In this document: positions 42,544-52,415 of the stretch, one piece after another
How positions within the stretch are numbered: the stretch's first letter is position 1
How the letters are laid out: every line of letters starts with the position of its first letter
Source of the DNA: Acidobacteriaceae bacterium
GTDB taxonomy: Bacteria > Acidobacteriota > Terriglobia > Terriglobales > Acidobacteriaceae
Assembly (NCBI GenBank): GCA_027449545.1
Contig: DAIDLI010000122.1
Span: forward strand, 111,313 to 175,312
Reading direction: 5' to 3'
Length of the DNA stretch: 64,000 bases
Translations under genes and position numbers: made by a program
Notes under the pieces: generated by a model
What the model saw: only the letters and a program-made list of their open reading frames with translations
What the model was told of the DNA's origin: nothing
The model's database searches: none

Positions 42544-43812
42544 ATGGATATAGCGCGGCCAGAATTCAGGCAAAAAAAGCGGCGGCGAATGCTGTTATGG
42601 GCGGGCGCAGGGTTCGTGGTGGTGAGCGCGCTGGCGTGGGGCGTGTCGCGCTTGAAGCCGGCGGCGCCTACGGTAGACCGCTCCACCATCTGGACCGACA
42701 CGGTCAAGCGCGGCCCGCTGGTGCGCCAGGTGCGCTCGTCCACAGGCATGCTGGTGCCGCGCGAAGATTCGATCGAGCTTATTCCGGCGGAGACCGATGC
42801 CACAGTGGTGCGGATTCGGGTGCTGCCGGGCGCCCAGGTGACGCCCGACACCGTGATCATGGACCTCTCGGACCCGCAGCTCGACCAGGAGCTGCTGAAC
42901 GCGCGGCTGGCGCTGAAGGCTGCGCAGGCGGATTACAAAAGTCTTCAGGCGCAGCTTCAAAGCACATTGATGGACAAGAAGACCGCCGCGGCGGCGGTCA
43001 GCGCCAACTATACCCAGGACCAATTGCAGGCGCAGACCGACAAGGCCTTGTTCGATTTGGGCGTGATCTCAGGACTCACCTACGAGAAATCGAAGAGCAC
43101 GGCGGAGCAGTTGTCGGCTCAGCACAAGCTGAGCCAGGAACAGATCGCGGTGAATGAGAAGGCGATCGAGGTGCAGCTTGCTTCGTCGCAGACCAAGATC
43201 GACCAGGCGCAGGCGCTGCTGGCTCTCTATGAGAAGCAGACGCAGGCGCTGCATGTGCGGCCCAGCATCACGGGCACGCTGGCGCCGCTGGCCACACCGG
43301 TGCAGGTGGGCCAGCATGTCACCGCGGGAACCTCGGTGGCGCAAGTGGTGCAGAGTGGCAAGCTCAAGGCGGCTCTTCAGATTGCGGAGACGCAGGCGCG
43401 CGACATTCAGATCGGGCAGCCGGCCACCATCGACACGCACAACGGGGTGATGACGGGCCACGTGGTTCGCATCGATCCGGCGGTGGTGAACGGAACCCGC
43501 ACCGTTGACGTATCTCTGGATGGTCCGCTGCCTCCGGGCGCGGTGCCGCAGCTCAGCGTGGACGGCACCATCGATCTGGAGCGCATGAAAGATGTGCTGT
43601 ATGTCGGGAGGCCGTCGCTGGGCAATGAAAACTCGACGCTGAGCCTGTTCCGCGTCGATCCCGACGGTAAGGGAGCAACGCGGGTTGCGGTCAAGGTGGG
43701 ACGCGCCTCCGTCGAGGACATCCAGGTGCTCGAGGGATTGAAAGAAGGCGACACGGTGATCCTGTCGGACATGTCGCGCTACGACAACGTGGATCGCATC
43801 CGCCTGAAATAA
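42544..43812 (+). CDS. HlyD-family periplasmic adaptor of an ABC exporter
   Basis: A 422-residue membrane fusion protein. It starts with a cationic segment (RQKKRRR) and one membrane helix (about 16-36). A lipoyl half (DATVVRIRVLPGAQVTPDTVIMDLSDPQLDQEL) is followed by a long coiled coil (about 110-235) and a second lipoyl half with beta-barrel. It is the first gene of a co-directional set: adaptor, MacB-type ATPase, two ADOP permeases and a TolC-type channel. It would connect the permeases in the inner membrane to the channel. Confidence 0.88.
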   Translation: MDIARPEFRQKKRRRMLLWAGAGFVVVSALAWGVSRLKPAAPTVDRSTIWTDTVKRGPLVRQVRSSTGMLVPREDSIELIPAETDATVVRIRVLPGAQVTPDTVIMDLSDPQLDQELLNARLALKAAQADYKSLQAQLQSTLMDKKTAAAAVSANYTQDQLQAQTDKALFDLGVISGLTYEKSKSTAEQLSAQHKLSQEQIAVNEKAIEVQLASSQTKIDQAQALLALYEKQTQALHVRPSITGTLAPLATPVQVGQHVTAGTSVAQVVQSGKLKAALQIAETQARDIQIGQPATIDTHNGVMTGHVVRIDPAVVNGTRTVDVSLDGPLPPGAVPQLSVDGTIDLERMKDVLYVGRPSLGNENSTLSLFRVDPDGKGATRVAVKVGRASVEDIQVLEGLKEGDTVILSDMSRYDNVDRIRLK

Positions 43813-43862
43813 GCTCACGAGCCACAAAGCACGGTCACTGACCACGGTTCACGGACGAGGAC

Positions 43863-44603
43863 ATGGGGGACGATATGGGAGCGAATGGCAACGGAACAAT
43901 AATCGAGATTGAGGACCTGACCAAGGTCTTCTACACCGATGAAGTGGAGACGCACGCGCTCTCCGGCATTCACCTCACCATCGGTCGCGGTGAATATGTG
44001 GCCATGTCGGGACCCTCGGGCTGCGGCAAATCGACGCTGCTGTCCATCCTGGGGCTGCTGGACACGCCCACCGGCGGCCGCTACCGGCTCAACGGCAAGC
44101 CGGTGGAGAACCTGAGCTTCAACGAGCGCTCGCGGATCCGCAACCAGGAGATCGGCTTCATCTTCCAGAGCTTCAACCTGATCGGCGATCTCACCGTGGA
44201 AGAGAACGTGGAGTTGCCGCTGACCTATCGCGCGGGCATGGCTTCGGCCGAGCGCAAGCGCCGCGTGAAAGAAGCGCTGGAGAGGGTCAACATGGCGCAC
44301 CGCATGCGCCACTATCCTGCGCAGCTCTCCGGCGGCCAGCAGCAGCGCGTGGCGGTGGCGCGGGCACTGGCCGGATCGCCCTCCATCCTGCTGGCCGACG
44401 AGCCCACCGGCAACCTCGACTCCAAGAACGGCGAGGCGGTGATGCACCTGCTCGCCGACCTGCACCGCGAGGGCTCGACCATCTGCATGGTCACCCACGA
44501 TCCGCGCTTTGCCCGCCACGCCCAGCGCGAGGTGCACCTCTTCGACGGCAAGGTAGTTTCGCACGAGGAGCAGGTGCAGCTCGAGGCCGCCGCGGAAGCC
44601 TGA
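43863..44603 (+). CDS. ABC transporter ATP-binding protein (MacB/LolD-type)
   Basis: A 246-residue ATPase; the ATG at 43875 with GGGGGA upstream is an alternative start. All motifs are intact: Walker A GPSGCGKST, Q-loop GFIFQSFNLI, signature LSGGQQQRVAVARAL, Walker B ILLADEPTGNLD and the switch His in MVTHDP. The Q-loop and signature text match the MacB/LolD group, which powers FtsX-type permeases. It is followed by two such permeases and follows the adaptor, so it drives this tripartite exporter. Confidence 0.93.
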   Translation: MGDDMGANGNGTIIEIEDLTKVFYTDEVETHALSGIHLTIGRGEYVAMSGPSGCGKSTLLSILGLLDTPTGGRYRLNGKPVENLSFNERSRIRNQEIGFIFQSFNLIGDLTVEENVELPLTYRAGMASAERKRRVKEALERVNMAHRMRHYPAQLSGGQQQRVAVARALAGSPSILLADEPTGNLDSKNGEAVMHLLADLHREGSTICMVTHDPRFARHAQREVHLFDGKVVSHEEQVQLEAAAEA

Positions 44604-44781
44604 GAATGCACAGAGCGCGCCGCGCCCGGTGGCATCGGGCGGGCGCTGGGATCACCTGCAACGTTGGGACGACGCAACCGGGTCGCCTCGCGCGCACAGG
44701 CTTGCTGCGCCCCGCGCGGCTTCACTTGAACATGCAGACGCTGCGCAGGGAACTGGCAGTCGCAGCAGAGAGGTTTGAACC

Positions 44782-47271
44782 ATGGGCAGTCTGGGGCACG
44801 ATCTTCGTTCGGCATTGCGGCATCTGCGCAGCGCGCCGGGATTCACGCTTACGGCGGTCTTGACGCTGGCCCTGGGCATCGGCGCCACCACAGCGATCTT
44901 TTCCATCGTCGAAGGTGTGCTGCTGCGGCCTCTGCCGTTCCGCGATCCCGGCCGGCTGGTCATCCTGTCAGACCGCCTCGCGGGTCTGAACGTTGGCGGC
45001 CACGACGAGGCCGGCGTGACGATTCCCGAGATCCTGGCCTACCAGCGGGAGACGCATGCCTTTACCAGCCTGGGAGGCTTCAGTGGAGCTTCGTACGAGT
45101 TGTCCGGAGCGGGCGCGCCTGCCCAGGTCAACGCCGCGCGGCTCTCGGCCAGCATCTTTCCCACGCTGGGCGTGGCGCCCCTGCTGGGGCGCGGGTTTAC
45201 GCAGCGTGAAGACGATGCCAGCGTGCAGGTCGCGGTGATCAGCTACGGGATGTGGCATAGCCGCTTTCACGCCGATCCTCATGTGCTGGGCACCAAGGTT
45301 CTACTCGACCGCAAACCTTACGAGATCATCGGCGTGATGCCGCGAGACTTCGAGTTCCCGCTGGTTCCCGGACAGTTGAACCGCGTGGATCTGTGGGTGC
45401 CGCTGAGCCCCACGCACGATGAGCTGACGGTGGGCGCCGCAAGTTGGAACTGCAACATGGTGGGCCGATTGAAGCCCGGGGTGACGCCCGCGCAGGCGCA
45501 GCAGGATGCCGAGCGGGTGGCGCAGCGGATCATGAGCAGCTTTCCCGCCTTCATGAGCAGCCTGCACATCAGTGCTCTGGTGCGGCCGTTGCGGGAGGAT
45601 ACGGTAAGAGAGGCGCGGCCGCTGCTGCGCACGCTCTTTCTGGCGGTGGCGGTGGTTCTGTTCATCGCCTGCGCCAATCTGGCGGGGATCCTGCTGGTGC
45701 GGGTGATCCGGCGCAGGCGCGAGATCGCGGTGCGGCTGGCGCTGGGCGCGACCGCAGGCACCATCCTGCGGCAAAGTCTCCTCGAGACGCTGGCGCTGAG
45801 CCTGACGGGCGGCCTGCTGGGTCTGCTTTTAGCCGCAGCCGCGCTGCGTGTCGGCATCAGCTTCCTGCCCGAGACGCTGCCGCTGATCAGTTCCATCGGC
45901 CTGGATTGGCGGGTGGTAGGCTTCGCCCTGCTGGTGGCGGTTGCGACAGGCTTCGCCTGCGGTCTGGTGCCGGCCCTGGCCGCGGCGCGCACCCAGGTGA
46001 ACGAAACCCTGAAGGAAGGCGGCCGCACCGGCACCTCGGGCGGCCGCCATGCCCGGCTGCGTTCGGCGCTGGTGATTACCGAAGTTGCGGTGGCGCTGGT
46101 GCTGCTGATTGCCTCGGGGCTGCTGTTGCGGAGCTTTGAAAAACTGCGCGAGGTGGATCTGGGCTTTCGCGCCGATCATATGCTCACGGCGTATTACTCA
46201 CTGCCGCAGAAGCAGTATGCGACTCAAGCCTCCATCGATTCCTTCAATCACGAGATGCTGCGCAAGCTCCAAGCGCTTCCCGGAGTGACGGCGGTGGGAA
46301 TCACCACCATGCTGCCCGCATCCGGCAACCACAGCAACAGCGGGTTTGTGGCGGAAGGCTACGTTGCGCCCAAGGGACAGACCTTGAACCTGGCGTGGCC
46401 ATCGCAGGTGATGGGCGACTACTTCACCGCGGCGGGGATCCCGCTGCTGCGCGGCCGGACCTTCACGGAGTCTGATAATTCCAAGGCGCCGCTGGTGGTC
46501 ATCGTCAACCAGAAGCTTGCGGAACATTTCTGGCCCGGGCAGGACCCGATCGGCAAGCGCATCCGCTGGGGGATGCCGGAGACGCCGACGCCGTGGATGA
46601 CGGTGGTGGGCGAGATCGCCAATATCCGCAACACCAGCGTCGATGAGGATCCCAGCTACCAGCTTTACCAGCCCATCAACCAGAACACCGTTTCTTACGG
46701 GTCGCTGGCGCCGCCGGATTCGCTGGACGCGCAGGGCGGAGGCATTGTTCTGCGCACGTCGCTGCCGCCGGAGAGCCTGGAGAACGCCTTTCGGGCGGCG
46801 GTGCGCTCCATCGATCCCCAGCTTCCTCTGACGCAGATGCGTTCCATGGATGAGGCAGTGGCCGAATCGGAGGCGCCGCGGCGCTTCAACGTGGCGCTCA
46901 TCTCCAGCTTTGCGGCGGCCGCCGTGCTGCTGGCGCTGCTGGGCATCTACAGCGTGATCGCATTTTCCGCGGCAATGCGCACGCAGGAGATGGCGATCCG
47001 GCTGGCCTTGGGCAGCCAGCGCAGCGGGGTAATGCGCCTGATTGTTTCTTCGGGCGCCAAACTGGGCCTGGCCGGTTGCGTGATCGGAGCCGCTGGAGCG
47101 CTGTTCGCCACGCGCCTGATGCGGACGCTGCTCTTTGAAGTCAGTCCGCTCGATCCGGCGGTGATTGCGTTGGCGGCCTTTTCCATCTTTGTGCTGGCGC
47201 TCGCGGCATCGCTGGTTCCGGCGCGGCGCGCTGCCGCCGTTGAGCCGGCAGAAGCATTGAGGGCCGAGTAG
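44782..47271 (+). CDS. ADOP-family ABC permease (duplicated FtsX/MacB-type), copy 1
   Basis: An 829-residue permease. The N-terminal segment [48 protein letters not shown] is the hallmark of the acidobacterial duplicated orphan permease family. It has two MacB-type periplasmic domains and two FtsX bundles, with helices near 25-45, 285-420 and again 700-810. Such proteins usually lack a neighbouring ATPase, but here one is encoded just upstream. A GAGAGG ribosome-binding site precedes the ATG. It is three bp from the next open frame, so the two permeases are co-expressed and may form a heterodimer. Confidence 0.9.
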   Translation: MGSLGHDLRSALRHLRSAPGFTLTAVLTLALGIGATTAIFSIVEGVLLRPLPFRDPGRLVILSDRLAGLNVGGHDEAGVTIPEILAYQRETHAFTSLGGFSGASYELSGAGAPAQVNAARLSASIFPTLGVAPLLGRGFTQREDDASVQVAVISYGMWHSRFHADPHVLGTKVLLDRKPYEIIGVMPRDFEFPLVPGQLNRVDLWVPLSPTHDELTVGAASWNCNMVGRLKPGVTPAQAQQDAERVAQRIMSSFPAFMSSLHISALVRPLREDTVREARPLLRTLFLAVAVVLFIACANLAGILLVRVIRRRREIAVRLALGATAGTILRQSLLETLALSLTGGLLGLLLAAAALRVGISFLPETLPLISSIGLDWRVVGFALLVAVATGFACGLVPALAAARTQVNETLKEGGRTGTSGGRHARLRSALVITEVAVALVLLIASGLLLRSFEKLREVDLGFRADHMLTAYYSLPQKQYATQASIDSFNHEMLRKLQALPGVTAVGITTMLPASGNHSNSGFVAEGYVAPKGQTLNLAWPSQVMGDYFTAAGIPLLRGRTFTESDNSKAPLVVIVNQKLAEHFWPGQDPIGKRIRWGMPETPTPWMTVVGEIANIRNTSVDEDPSYQLYQPINQNTVSYGSLAPPDSLDAQGGGIVLRTSLPPESLENAFRAAVRSIDPQLPLTQMRSMDEAVAESEAPRRFNVALISSFAAAAVLLALLGIYSVIAFSAAMRTQEMAIRLALGSQRSGVMRLIVSSGAKLGLAGCVIGAAGALFATRLMRTLLFEVSPLDPAVIALAAFSIFVLALAASLVPARRAAAVEPAEALRAE

Positions 47272-47294
47272 CTGTGGACTGGCAGGGAGGACGC

Positions 47295-49739
47295 ATGTCG
47301 CGTGAGATTCGCTATGCGTTGCGCCAACTGCTGCGGGCGCCGGGCTTTACGGCTGCCGCGGTGCTGACGCTGGCCGTAGGCATTGGAGCCACAACCGCGA
47401 TCTTCACGCTGGTGTACGACGTGCTGCTGCGGCCGCTGCCCTACACGCATCCGGATCGCCTGGTGGAGGTGCGCGAGCAGGTGGCGGAGTTTCGCGATAT
47501 CTATCCGCAGCTTCCGCTCAGCGCCAATCACTTTGCCAATTGGGAACGCAACAGCCGCACCCTCGAGTCCATGGCGGCCATGATCGAGGAATCCATGCCG
47601 CTGGGCGCGAACGATCATCCGCTCCAGGTGCGCGTGCTCAAAGCCACGCCGGGGATATTCGCCGTGCTCGACGCGCAACCGTGGCTGGGCCGCGCGTTTA
47701 CCCCTGACGAAGCCAAGCCGGGACACGAGCGCGAAATTGTGCTGATGTACGACCTGTGGCGGACGCAATTCCAGAGCGACCGCGGGATCCTGGGCCGGAC
47801 CATTTCCCTGAACGGCTTTCCCTTTACGGTCATCGGCGTGATGCCCGCGTCCTTCCGGCTGCCTTCGACGAACGGCCTTGCCATCCGCGATGCCAGTCGC
47901 ACCCTGCCGGTAGGGGCGCTAGTTCCGCTGGCCTTCACAGCCGAGCAGCTAAGCGAGGCCATGGGCGATTTCAACTACTTTGGCCTCGCGCGCCTGAAGC
48001 CGGGCGTCTCGGCGGCCCAGGCGAATGCCGACCTCGACGCGCTGCAGCACGCCATTTCGGCTGCGCTTCCCGCCGACGAAAAGGGAACGCTTTCGACGGT
48101 TGTTATGCCCCTGCAGCAGGCCCTGATCGGCAATAACCGCAAGCCGCTGCTGATTCTGCTGGTGGCAGTGGCAGGATTGCTGCTGGTGGGTTGCGTCAAT
48201 ATTGCCAATCTGTTGCTGGCGCGCGCCGCCGGGCGCAGGCAGCAGATGGCCATCGCCGCCGCGCTGGGCGCGAGCCGCGCCGAGATGCTGCGCGCTTCGC
48301 TGCTGGAGACAACCCTGCTTGCCGGGCTGGGTGGCGCGCTGGGCACGCTGGCGGCGGCGTTGCTGGTGCCGGCGATGTACCAATATCTGCCGCCTGCACT
48401 GCGCTTCCGCAGCGCAGTGCACCTGGACTGGACGGGCGCCGGCTGCGCGGTAATCCTGGCGCTGCTTGCGACGCTGTTCGCGGGGGCGGTGCCGGCGTGG
48501 ATTGCCTCACGAACTCATCCGCACGAGGTGCTCAACAGCGAATCCCGCCTTGCCAGCGAGTCGCGCAGCAGCAAGAGGCTGCGCAGAGCGTTGGTGGCGG
48601 TGGAGGTGGCCGTCAGCGTAGCGCTGGTGCTGACCACCGGTCTTCTTACCGCCAGCCTGATCCAGCTCCTGCATGTGAACCATGGGTTCGAAACCGACCA
48701 CGTGGTCACCGCCACTGTGAATATGCCCAGCGGACGGTATGCCGAAATGCAGCCGCGGATCGGCTTCTATCGCGACGTGCTGGAGCGTCTGCGCCAGCTT
48801 CCCGGCGTGCAGGCCGCCGGTGCAACCAGCGTCTTCCCGCTGGCGGGCGACCAGTGGATCGACATGATCCGGGCCAGCGGCGATACCCGGCCCTTCATGC
48901 AACTGCCCACGGAGCACTTCCGCTGGATCAGCCCCGGCTACCTGGAGGCTGTTCACCTGCCGCTGGTGTCCGGCCGCTATTTGAATACGTCCGACCAGGG
49001 CAAGAACTATGCGCTGGTCTCGGAACGGACGGCGCGCACCCTCTGGCCGGGCAAGGATGTGGTGGGCCGGCAGTTTACCCGCGGCGACAATACCCAGCCT
49101 CCCTTTACGGTGATCGGCGTGGTGCGTGACGCCCGCACCATCTCCCTGGCGAATGCCGATCCGATGATGATCTATGTGCCGTACTGGTACCGCTGCAACA
49201 ACTCAGGCGGACTGCTGGTGCGGACCCGCCAGGATCCATCCGCCATGGCCGACGCCATCCGCAAGACGGTGTGGAGTGTGAGCGCCGATGTGTCAGTGCC
49301 GGAGGTGCGCGCCCTGGGCGGAATCCTGGCCGACTCGGTAGCCACGCGGCGCTTCGAGATGGACCTGCTGCTTCTGTTTGCCGTCAGCGCGTTGTTACTG
49401 GCGGGGCTGGGCGTCTACGGCGTGGTCGCCTATTCGCTGGCGCAGAGGCAGCGCGAGATCGGGTTGCGCTTCGCGCTCGGCGCCCGGCGCGCCGGCATCT
49501 ACGGCCTGGTGCTGCGCGACGGCCTTCAGCCGGTGCTCGCGGGTGCGGCGATCGGCGTCGCGGTGGCCTTTGCCTGTGCGCGGCTGCTGTCGAGTTTGTT
49601 GTTCCAGGTGAGCCCGCTGAACCCGCTGATCGCCGCGGGCGCGGTGAGCGTGCTTCTGGCGGTGGGCACCGCGGCCTGCCTGTTGCCGGCGCGGCGCGCC
49701 GCCGCTGTGGAGCCGATGCAGGCATTACGCAACGAATAG
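47295..49739 (+). CDS. ADOP-family ABC permease, copy 2
   Basis: I choose the ATG at 47295 (MSREIRYALRQLLRAPGF), with GGGAGG upstream; the track start is a GTG seven codons earlier. It has 814 residues and the same duplicated MacB/FtsX plan as copy 1, including [27 protein letters not shown] and the C-terminal [17 protein letters not shown]. The two copies are clearly paralogous but well diverged, so this is an old duplication rather than a recent one. Together with the ATPase, adaptor and channel genes it forms a MacAB-TolC-like exporter. Substrate unknown. Confidence 0.9.
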   Translation: MSREIRYALRQLLRAPGFTAAAVLTLAVGIGATTAIFTLVYDVLLRPLPYTHPDRLVEVREQVAEFRDIYPQLPLSANHFANWERNSRTLESMAAMIEESMPLGANDHPLQVRVLKATPGIFAVLDAQPWLGRAFTPDEAKPGHEREIVLMYDLWRTQFQSDRGILGRTISLNGFPFTVIGVMPASFRLPSTNGLAIRDASRTLPVGALVPLAFTAEQLSEAMGDFNYFGLARLKPGVSAAQANADLDALQHAISAALPADEKGTLSTVVMPLQQALIGNNRKPLLILLVAVAGLLLVGCVNIANLLLARAAGRRQQMAIAAALGASRAEMLRASLLETTLLAGLGGALGTLAAALLVPAMYQYLPPALRFRSAVHLDWTGAGCAVILALLATLFAGAVPAWIASRTHPHEVLNSESRLASESRSSKRLRRALVAVEVAVSVALVLTTGLLTASLIQLLHVNHGFETDHVVTATVNMPSGRYAEMQPRIGFYRDVLERLRQLPGVQAAGATSVFPLAGDQWIDMIRASGDTRPFMQLPTEHFRWISPGYLEAVHLPLVSGRYLNTSDQGKNYALVSERTARTLWPGKDVVGRQFTRGDNTQPPFTVIGVVRDARTISLANADPMMIYVPYWYRCNNSGGLLVRTRQDPSAMADAIRKTVWSVSADVSVPEVRALGGILADSVATRRFEMDLLLLFAVSALLLAGLGVYGVVAYSLAQRQREIGLRFALGARRAGIYGLVLRDGLQPVLAGAAIGVAVAFACARLLSSLLFQVSPLNPLIAAGAVSVLLAVGTAACLLPARRAAAVEPMQALRNE

Positions 49740-49782
49740 GTTTCGCTGATCGAGCCGGTCAGCATGGGAGTGGGAGAGCCAG

Positions 49783-51792
49783 ATGAACGCATTGAAGTGG
49801 GGAGCAGGAACGATGACGAGAATTGGAACGCGCAGCATTGTCCTGGCGATGGCGGCCCTCATGCTCCAGGCGGGCGGGGCCATGGCGGCCACAACCGCGG
49901 CGCCGGAGGCGCCCAGCCCGGCGTCGAGCCAGCCTGCGGCATCCAGTGTGTCGCTGGCAGAAGCCATGCGCCAGCAGCAGCAGCGGAGGCCCGCTCTTGC
50001 GCCGCCGCCCTTTCAGGTGCCGCTGCCTCACTCGCGCAATCCGCTGGCGCCTTATCTGCCCAGCACCCCGCCGCCGCTCGATCTTCAGAACTCGCCGCTG
50101 CTGCAGAATCTGATCCGCGACGGCAAGTTGTATCTCTCGCTGCGGGACGCGATCGCGCTGGCGATCGAGAACAATCTGGACCTGGCCTACTTCCGCTACA
50201 ACTTTCCCATCGCGCAGATGGACTACGCGCGCACCAAGGCCGGCGGTACGGTGAACGGCGTCAATACGGCCATCGTGCAGTCGTCCACCCAGGGAGGCTT
50301 CGCGCCCTCGAACAACGCCTCGGCGGGGGCGGCGTCGGGATCGGCAGCCGCGGGCGCGGGGGGCATCGTGACCTCCACGCTCGGCGCCGGCACCGCGGTC
50401 AGCTCCTTCGATCCCTTCCTGAACTTCAACGGCCGCGTGGACCACACCGTTCAGCAGCTTGGCAACGCCTTCCAGGTTGGCGTTCCCATCTTCAAGCAGA
50501 ACACCATCGAGGCGCTGGCGAATTACACCCAGTCTTTTCCACTGGGCACCAATGTCACTGTGAATTACATCGGGCAGCGCTATGCCAATAACAGCCCCTA
50601 CGAGGCCATTAATCCCACGCTTTATTCGAACTTTCAGGTGATCCTGACGCAGCAACTGCTGGCCGGCTTCGGGATTTCCACCAACGAGCGCTTTATCCAC
50701 ATCGCCCGGAAGAACCTCAAGATTACCGATCTCGCCTTTCAGGCCCAGGTGATCGCCACCATTACACAAGTGGAGAATATCTACTGGGATCTGGTGAATG
50801 CCTATGAGGACGAGCGGGTCAAGGAGCGCTCCCTGGCCTTTGCCCGGCAAACCCTGGACGACGATCAGAAGCAGCTCAACCTCCACGCCATTCCGGCCGT
50901 GCAGGTGATGAAGGACGAGGCGGACGTGGCCACCAGCGAGGGCGACCTCACCATCTCGCGCGCCAACCTCCGCCTGAATGAGCTGCTGCTGAAAAACGCG
51001 ATCACCAAGAGCGACGATCCGGTGATCGACGAGATGCCCATCGAGCCGCTCGACCGCATGGGGCCGCCGGACCCCAACGCCTCCAGATCCATCACCGAGC
51101 TGATTGCCGAGGCGGAAAAGAACCGTCCCGACGTGATGCAGGATGAGCTCGCCATGCAGGTGGCGAAGATGAGCCTCAACTCCATCAAGAGCGAGCTGCT
51201 GCCCACCCTGAACCTCTACGGCTTCTATGAGGGCGCGGGCATTGCCGGGCCCAAGAACCCGAACTGCAACCTGACCCCGGATCAATGCTCCTCCAATCTG
51301 CCCACCGGCTTTGGCAGCATGTTCCAGAACACCTTCAACTACTCTTCGCCGGAGTACCAGGTGGGCATGAATCTCTCCATCAACCTGCGCAACCGGGTGG
51401 CCAAGGCCGACCAGTTCCGCGCCGGCCTGGAGTACCGGCAGCGCCAGATCAGCTTCGAGGAGCAGAAGAAGAGCATCCGCTTCGATGTGCGCAACTCGCT
51501 GTTTGCACTGCAACAGGCCCAGGCCCGGGTGGAGGCGGCCAAGAAGGCCAGCGACCTGGCCCGGCGCACCTTCGAGATCACCCGCCAGGAGCAGAAGCTG
51601 GGGGCCAAGTCGAGCTATGACACGCTGGCGGCGGAACACGATTCGGCCATCGCCGAATCGGCCCTGGTCGCCGCCCAGATCGCCTACGAAAAGGCCAAGG
51701 TAGACATCGACCGCGCCACCGGGGAGACGCTGGCGCGCACCGGCGTCTCGATTGACGAGGCAAAAAATGGCGTGGTGGCGGCCGCGCCCTAG
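49783..51792 (+). CDS. TolC-family outer membrane protein, long form
   Basis: A 669-residue protein, longer than typical TolC (about 450-490). A signal peptide ends near GGAMAA; the ATG at 49813 (MTRIGTRSIVLAMAAL) is an equally good start. Pro/Ala-rich sequence follows to about residue 100, then LSLRDAIALAIENNLDLAYFRYN opens the first efflux repeat. An Ala/Gly-rich insert lies near 160-205. The second repeat has RPDVMQDELAMQVAKMSLNSIKSELLPTLNLYGFY. Two Cys residues (in NPNCNLTPDQCS) could form a disulfide. It is the last gene of the ABC exporter operon and supplies the outer membrane channel. Confidence 0.88.
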   Translation: MNALKWGAGTMTRIGTRSIVLAMAALMLQAGGAMAATTAAPEAPSPASSQPAASSVSLAEAMRQQQQRRPALAPPPFQVPLPHSRNPLAPYLPSTPPPLDLQNSPLLQNLIRDGKLYLSLRDAIALAIENNLDLAYFRYNFPIAQMDYARTKAGGTVNGVNTAIVQSSTQGGFAPSNNASAGAASGSAAAGAGGIVTSTLGAGTAVSSFDPFLNFNGRVDHTVQQLGNAFQVGVPIFKQNTIEALANYTQSFPLGTNVTVNYIGQRYANNSPYEAINPTLYSNFQVILTQQLLAGFGISTNERFIHIARKNLKITDLAFQAQVIATITQVENIYWDLVNAYEDERVKERSLAFARQTLDDDQKQLNLHAIPAVQVMKDEADVATSEGDLTISRANLRLNELLLKNAITKSDDPVIDEMPIEPLDRMGPPDPNASRSITELIAEAEKNRPDVMQDELAMQVAKMSLNSIKSELLPTLNLYGFYEGAGIAGPKNPNCNLTPDQCSSNLPTGFGSMFQNTFNYSSPEYQVGMNLSINLRNRVAKADQFRAGLEYRQRQISFEEQKKSIRFDVRNSLFALQQAQARVEAAKKASDLARRTFEITRQEQKLGAKSSYDTLAAEHDSAIAESALVAAQIAYEKAKVDIDRATGETLARTGVSIDEAKNGVVAAAP

Positions 51793-51842
51793 GCCCTGGG
51801 TCGCGCTGGCTGTCCAAAACCGCTACAATCAATCCGTGGCCT

Positions 51843-51870
51843 CCAGGGGTGAATGACCCCTGGGGCGTTT
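51843..51870 (+). terminator. Intrinsic terminator of the ABC exporter operon
   Basis: CCAGGGGT (51843-51850), loop GAATG and ACCCCTGG (51856-51863) form a perfect eight-bp stem, followed by GGCGTTTCTT. It lies 50 bp after the channel gene stop. Confidence 0.75.
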
Positions 51871-52265
51871 CTTCCCGCCGTCTCTTCAAGCTGGAAGCCC
51901 CCGATTCCTTTCCTCGGTCAAAAAACTGAAAGTCCCCAAGCCTGGTGCAAGAGCGCGATTTCTGGAAGTTTGAAACATTTTTCCAAATGATTTTTACCTG
52001 CCGCTAGCGATCCAGAGGGGCGAATCCAGATCCTGCTGCGCGACCTGCGGCCCTTCATCTTCCCCATCTCTCCTCACGGGCTTTCCTGGGTTCTCCAAGC
52101 TGTGCCGGGAATGGAATCTTCCGATGCGCTCTCCGAGGTGATCGTGCAGGAGCCACAAAAAGAACATGGTATAGGCCATTTCGGTGGGGAAAACACAGCC
52201 ACCCCCGATCGGCGTTGCGCCCGTTGAGAGATGGGATCGTTCCCGCAATGTGACTTGGAGGGCGG

Positions 52266-52286
52266 CATTCCGCACCGGGCGGAATG
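52266..52286. promoter_or_regulatory. Inverted repeat, candidate operator of the TonB receptor
   Basis: CATTCCGC-ACCGG-GCGGAATG, perfect eight-bp arms with a five-base centre. The site ends 51 bp upstream of the -35 box, a position suited to an activator. No local regulator gene is seen. Confidence 0.45.
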
Positions 52287-52337
52287 GGCTGGAAAGGCCT
52301 TCAAACCTGATGATCCGAATATGAAAAAAAATCTCTA

Positions 52338-52365
52338 TTGACAACAATGGGTCGATTTCGATACT
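52338..52365 (+). promoter_or_regulatory. Sigma-70-type promoter of the TonB receptor
   Basis: TTGACA (52338-52343) is a perfect -35 box. GATACT (52360-52365) lies 16 bp downstream and matches the -10 consensus at four positions. Transcription would start near 52372, leaving a leader of about 44 bases with a GGAGG ribosome-binding site before the ATG at 52416. The track ORF treats the TTG of this -35 box as a start codon, which is wrong in my reading. Confidence 0.65.
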
Positions 52366-52415
52366 TCTCACGAGGTGCGAAATCGAGAAATTGGTCAATT
52401 TTTCACGGAGGCGAA

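Larger units (their letters stand above)
51793..52337. other. Intergenic region upstream of the TonB receptor
   Basis: Holds the exporter terminator, then about 470 bp without a convincing gene. An inverted repeat CATTCCGC-ACCGG-GCGGAATG lies at 52266-52286, about 50 bp upstream of the receptor -35 box, and is a candidate operator. The minus-strand frame 51994-52398 overlaps the promoter and is not called. Confidence 0.5.

Noticed and set aside
51994-52398. 134-aa minus-strand ORF upstream of the TonB receptor
   Set aside because: Overlaps the receptor promoter, has no clear ribosome-binding site and no domain.
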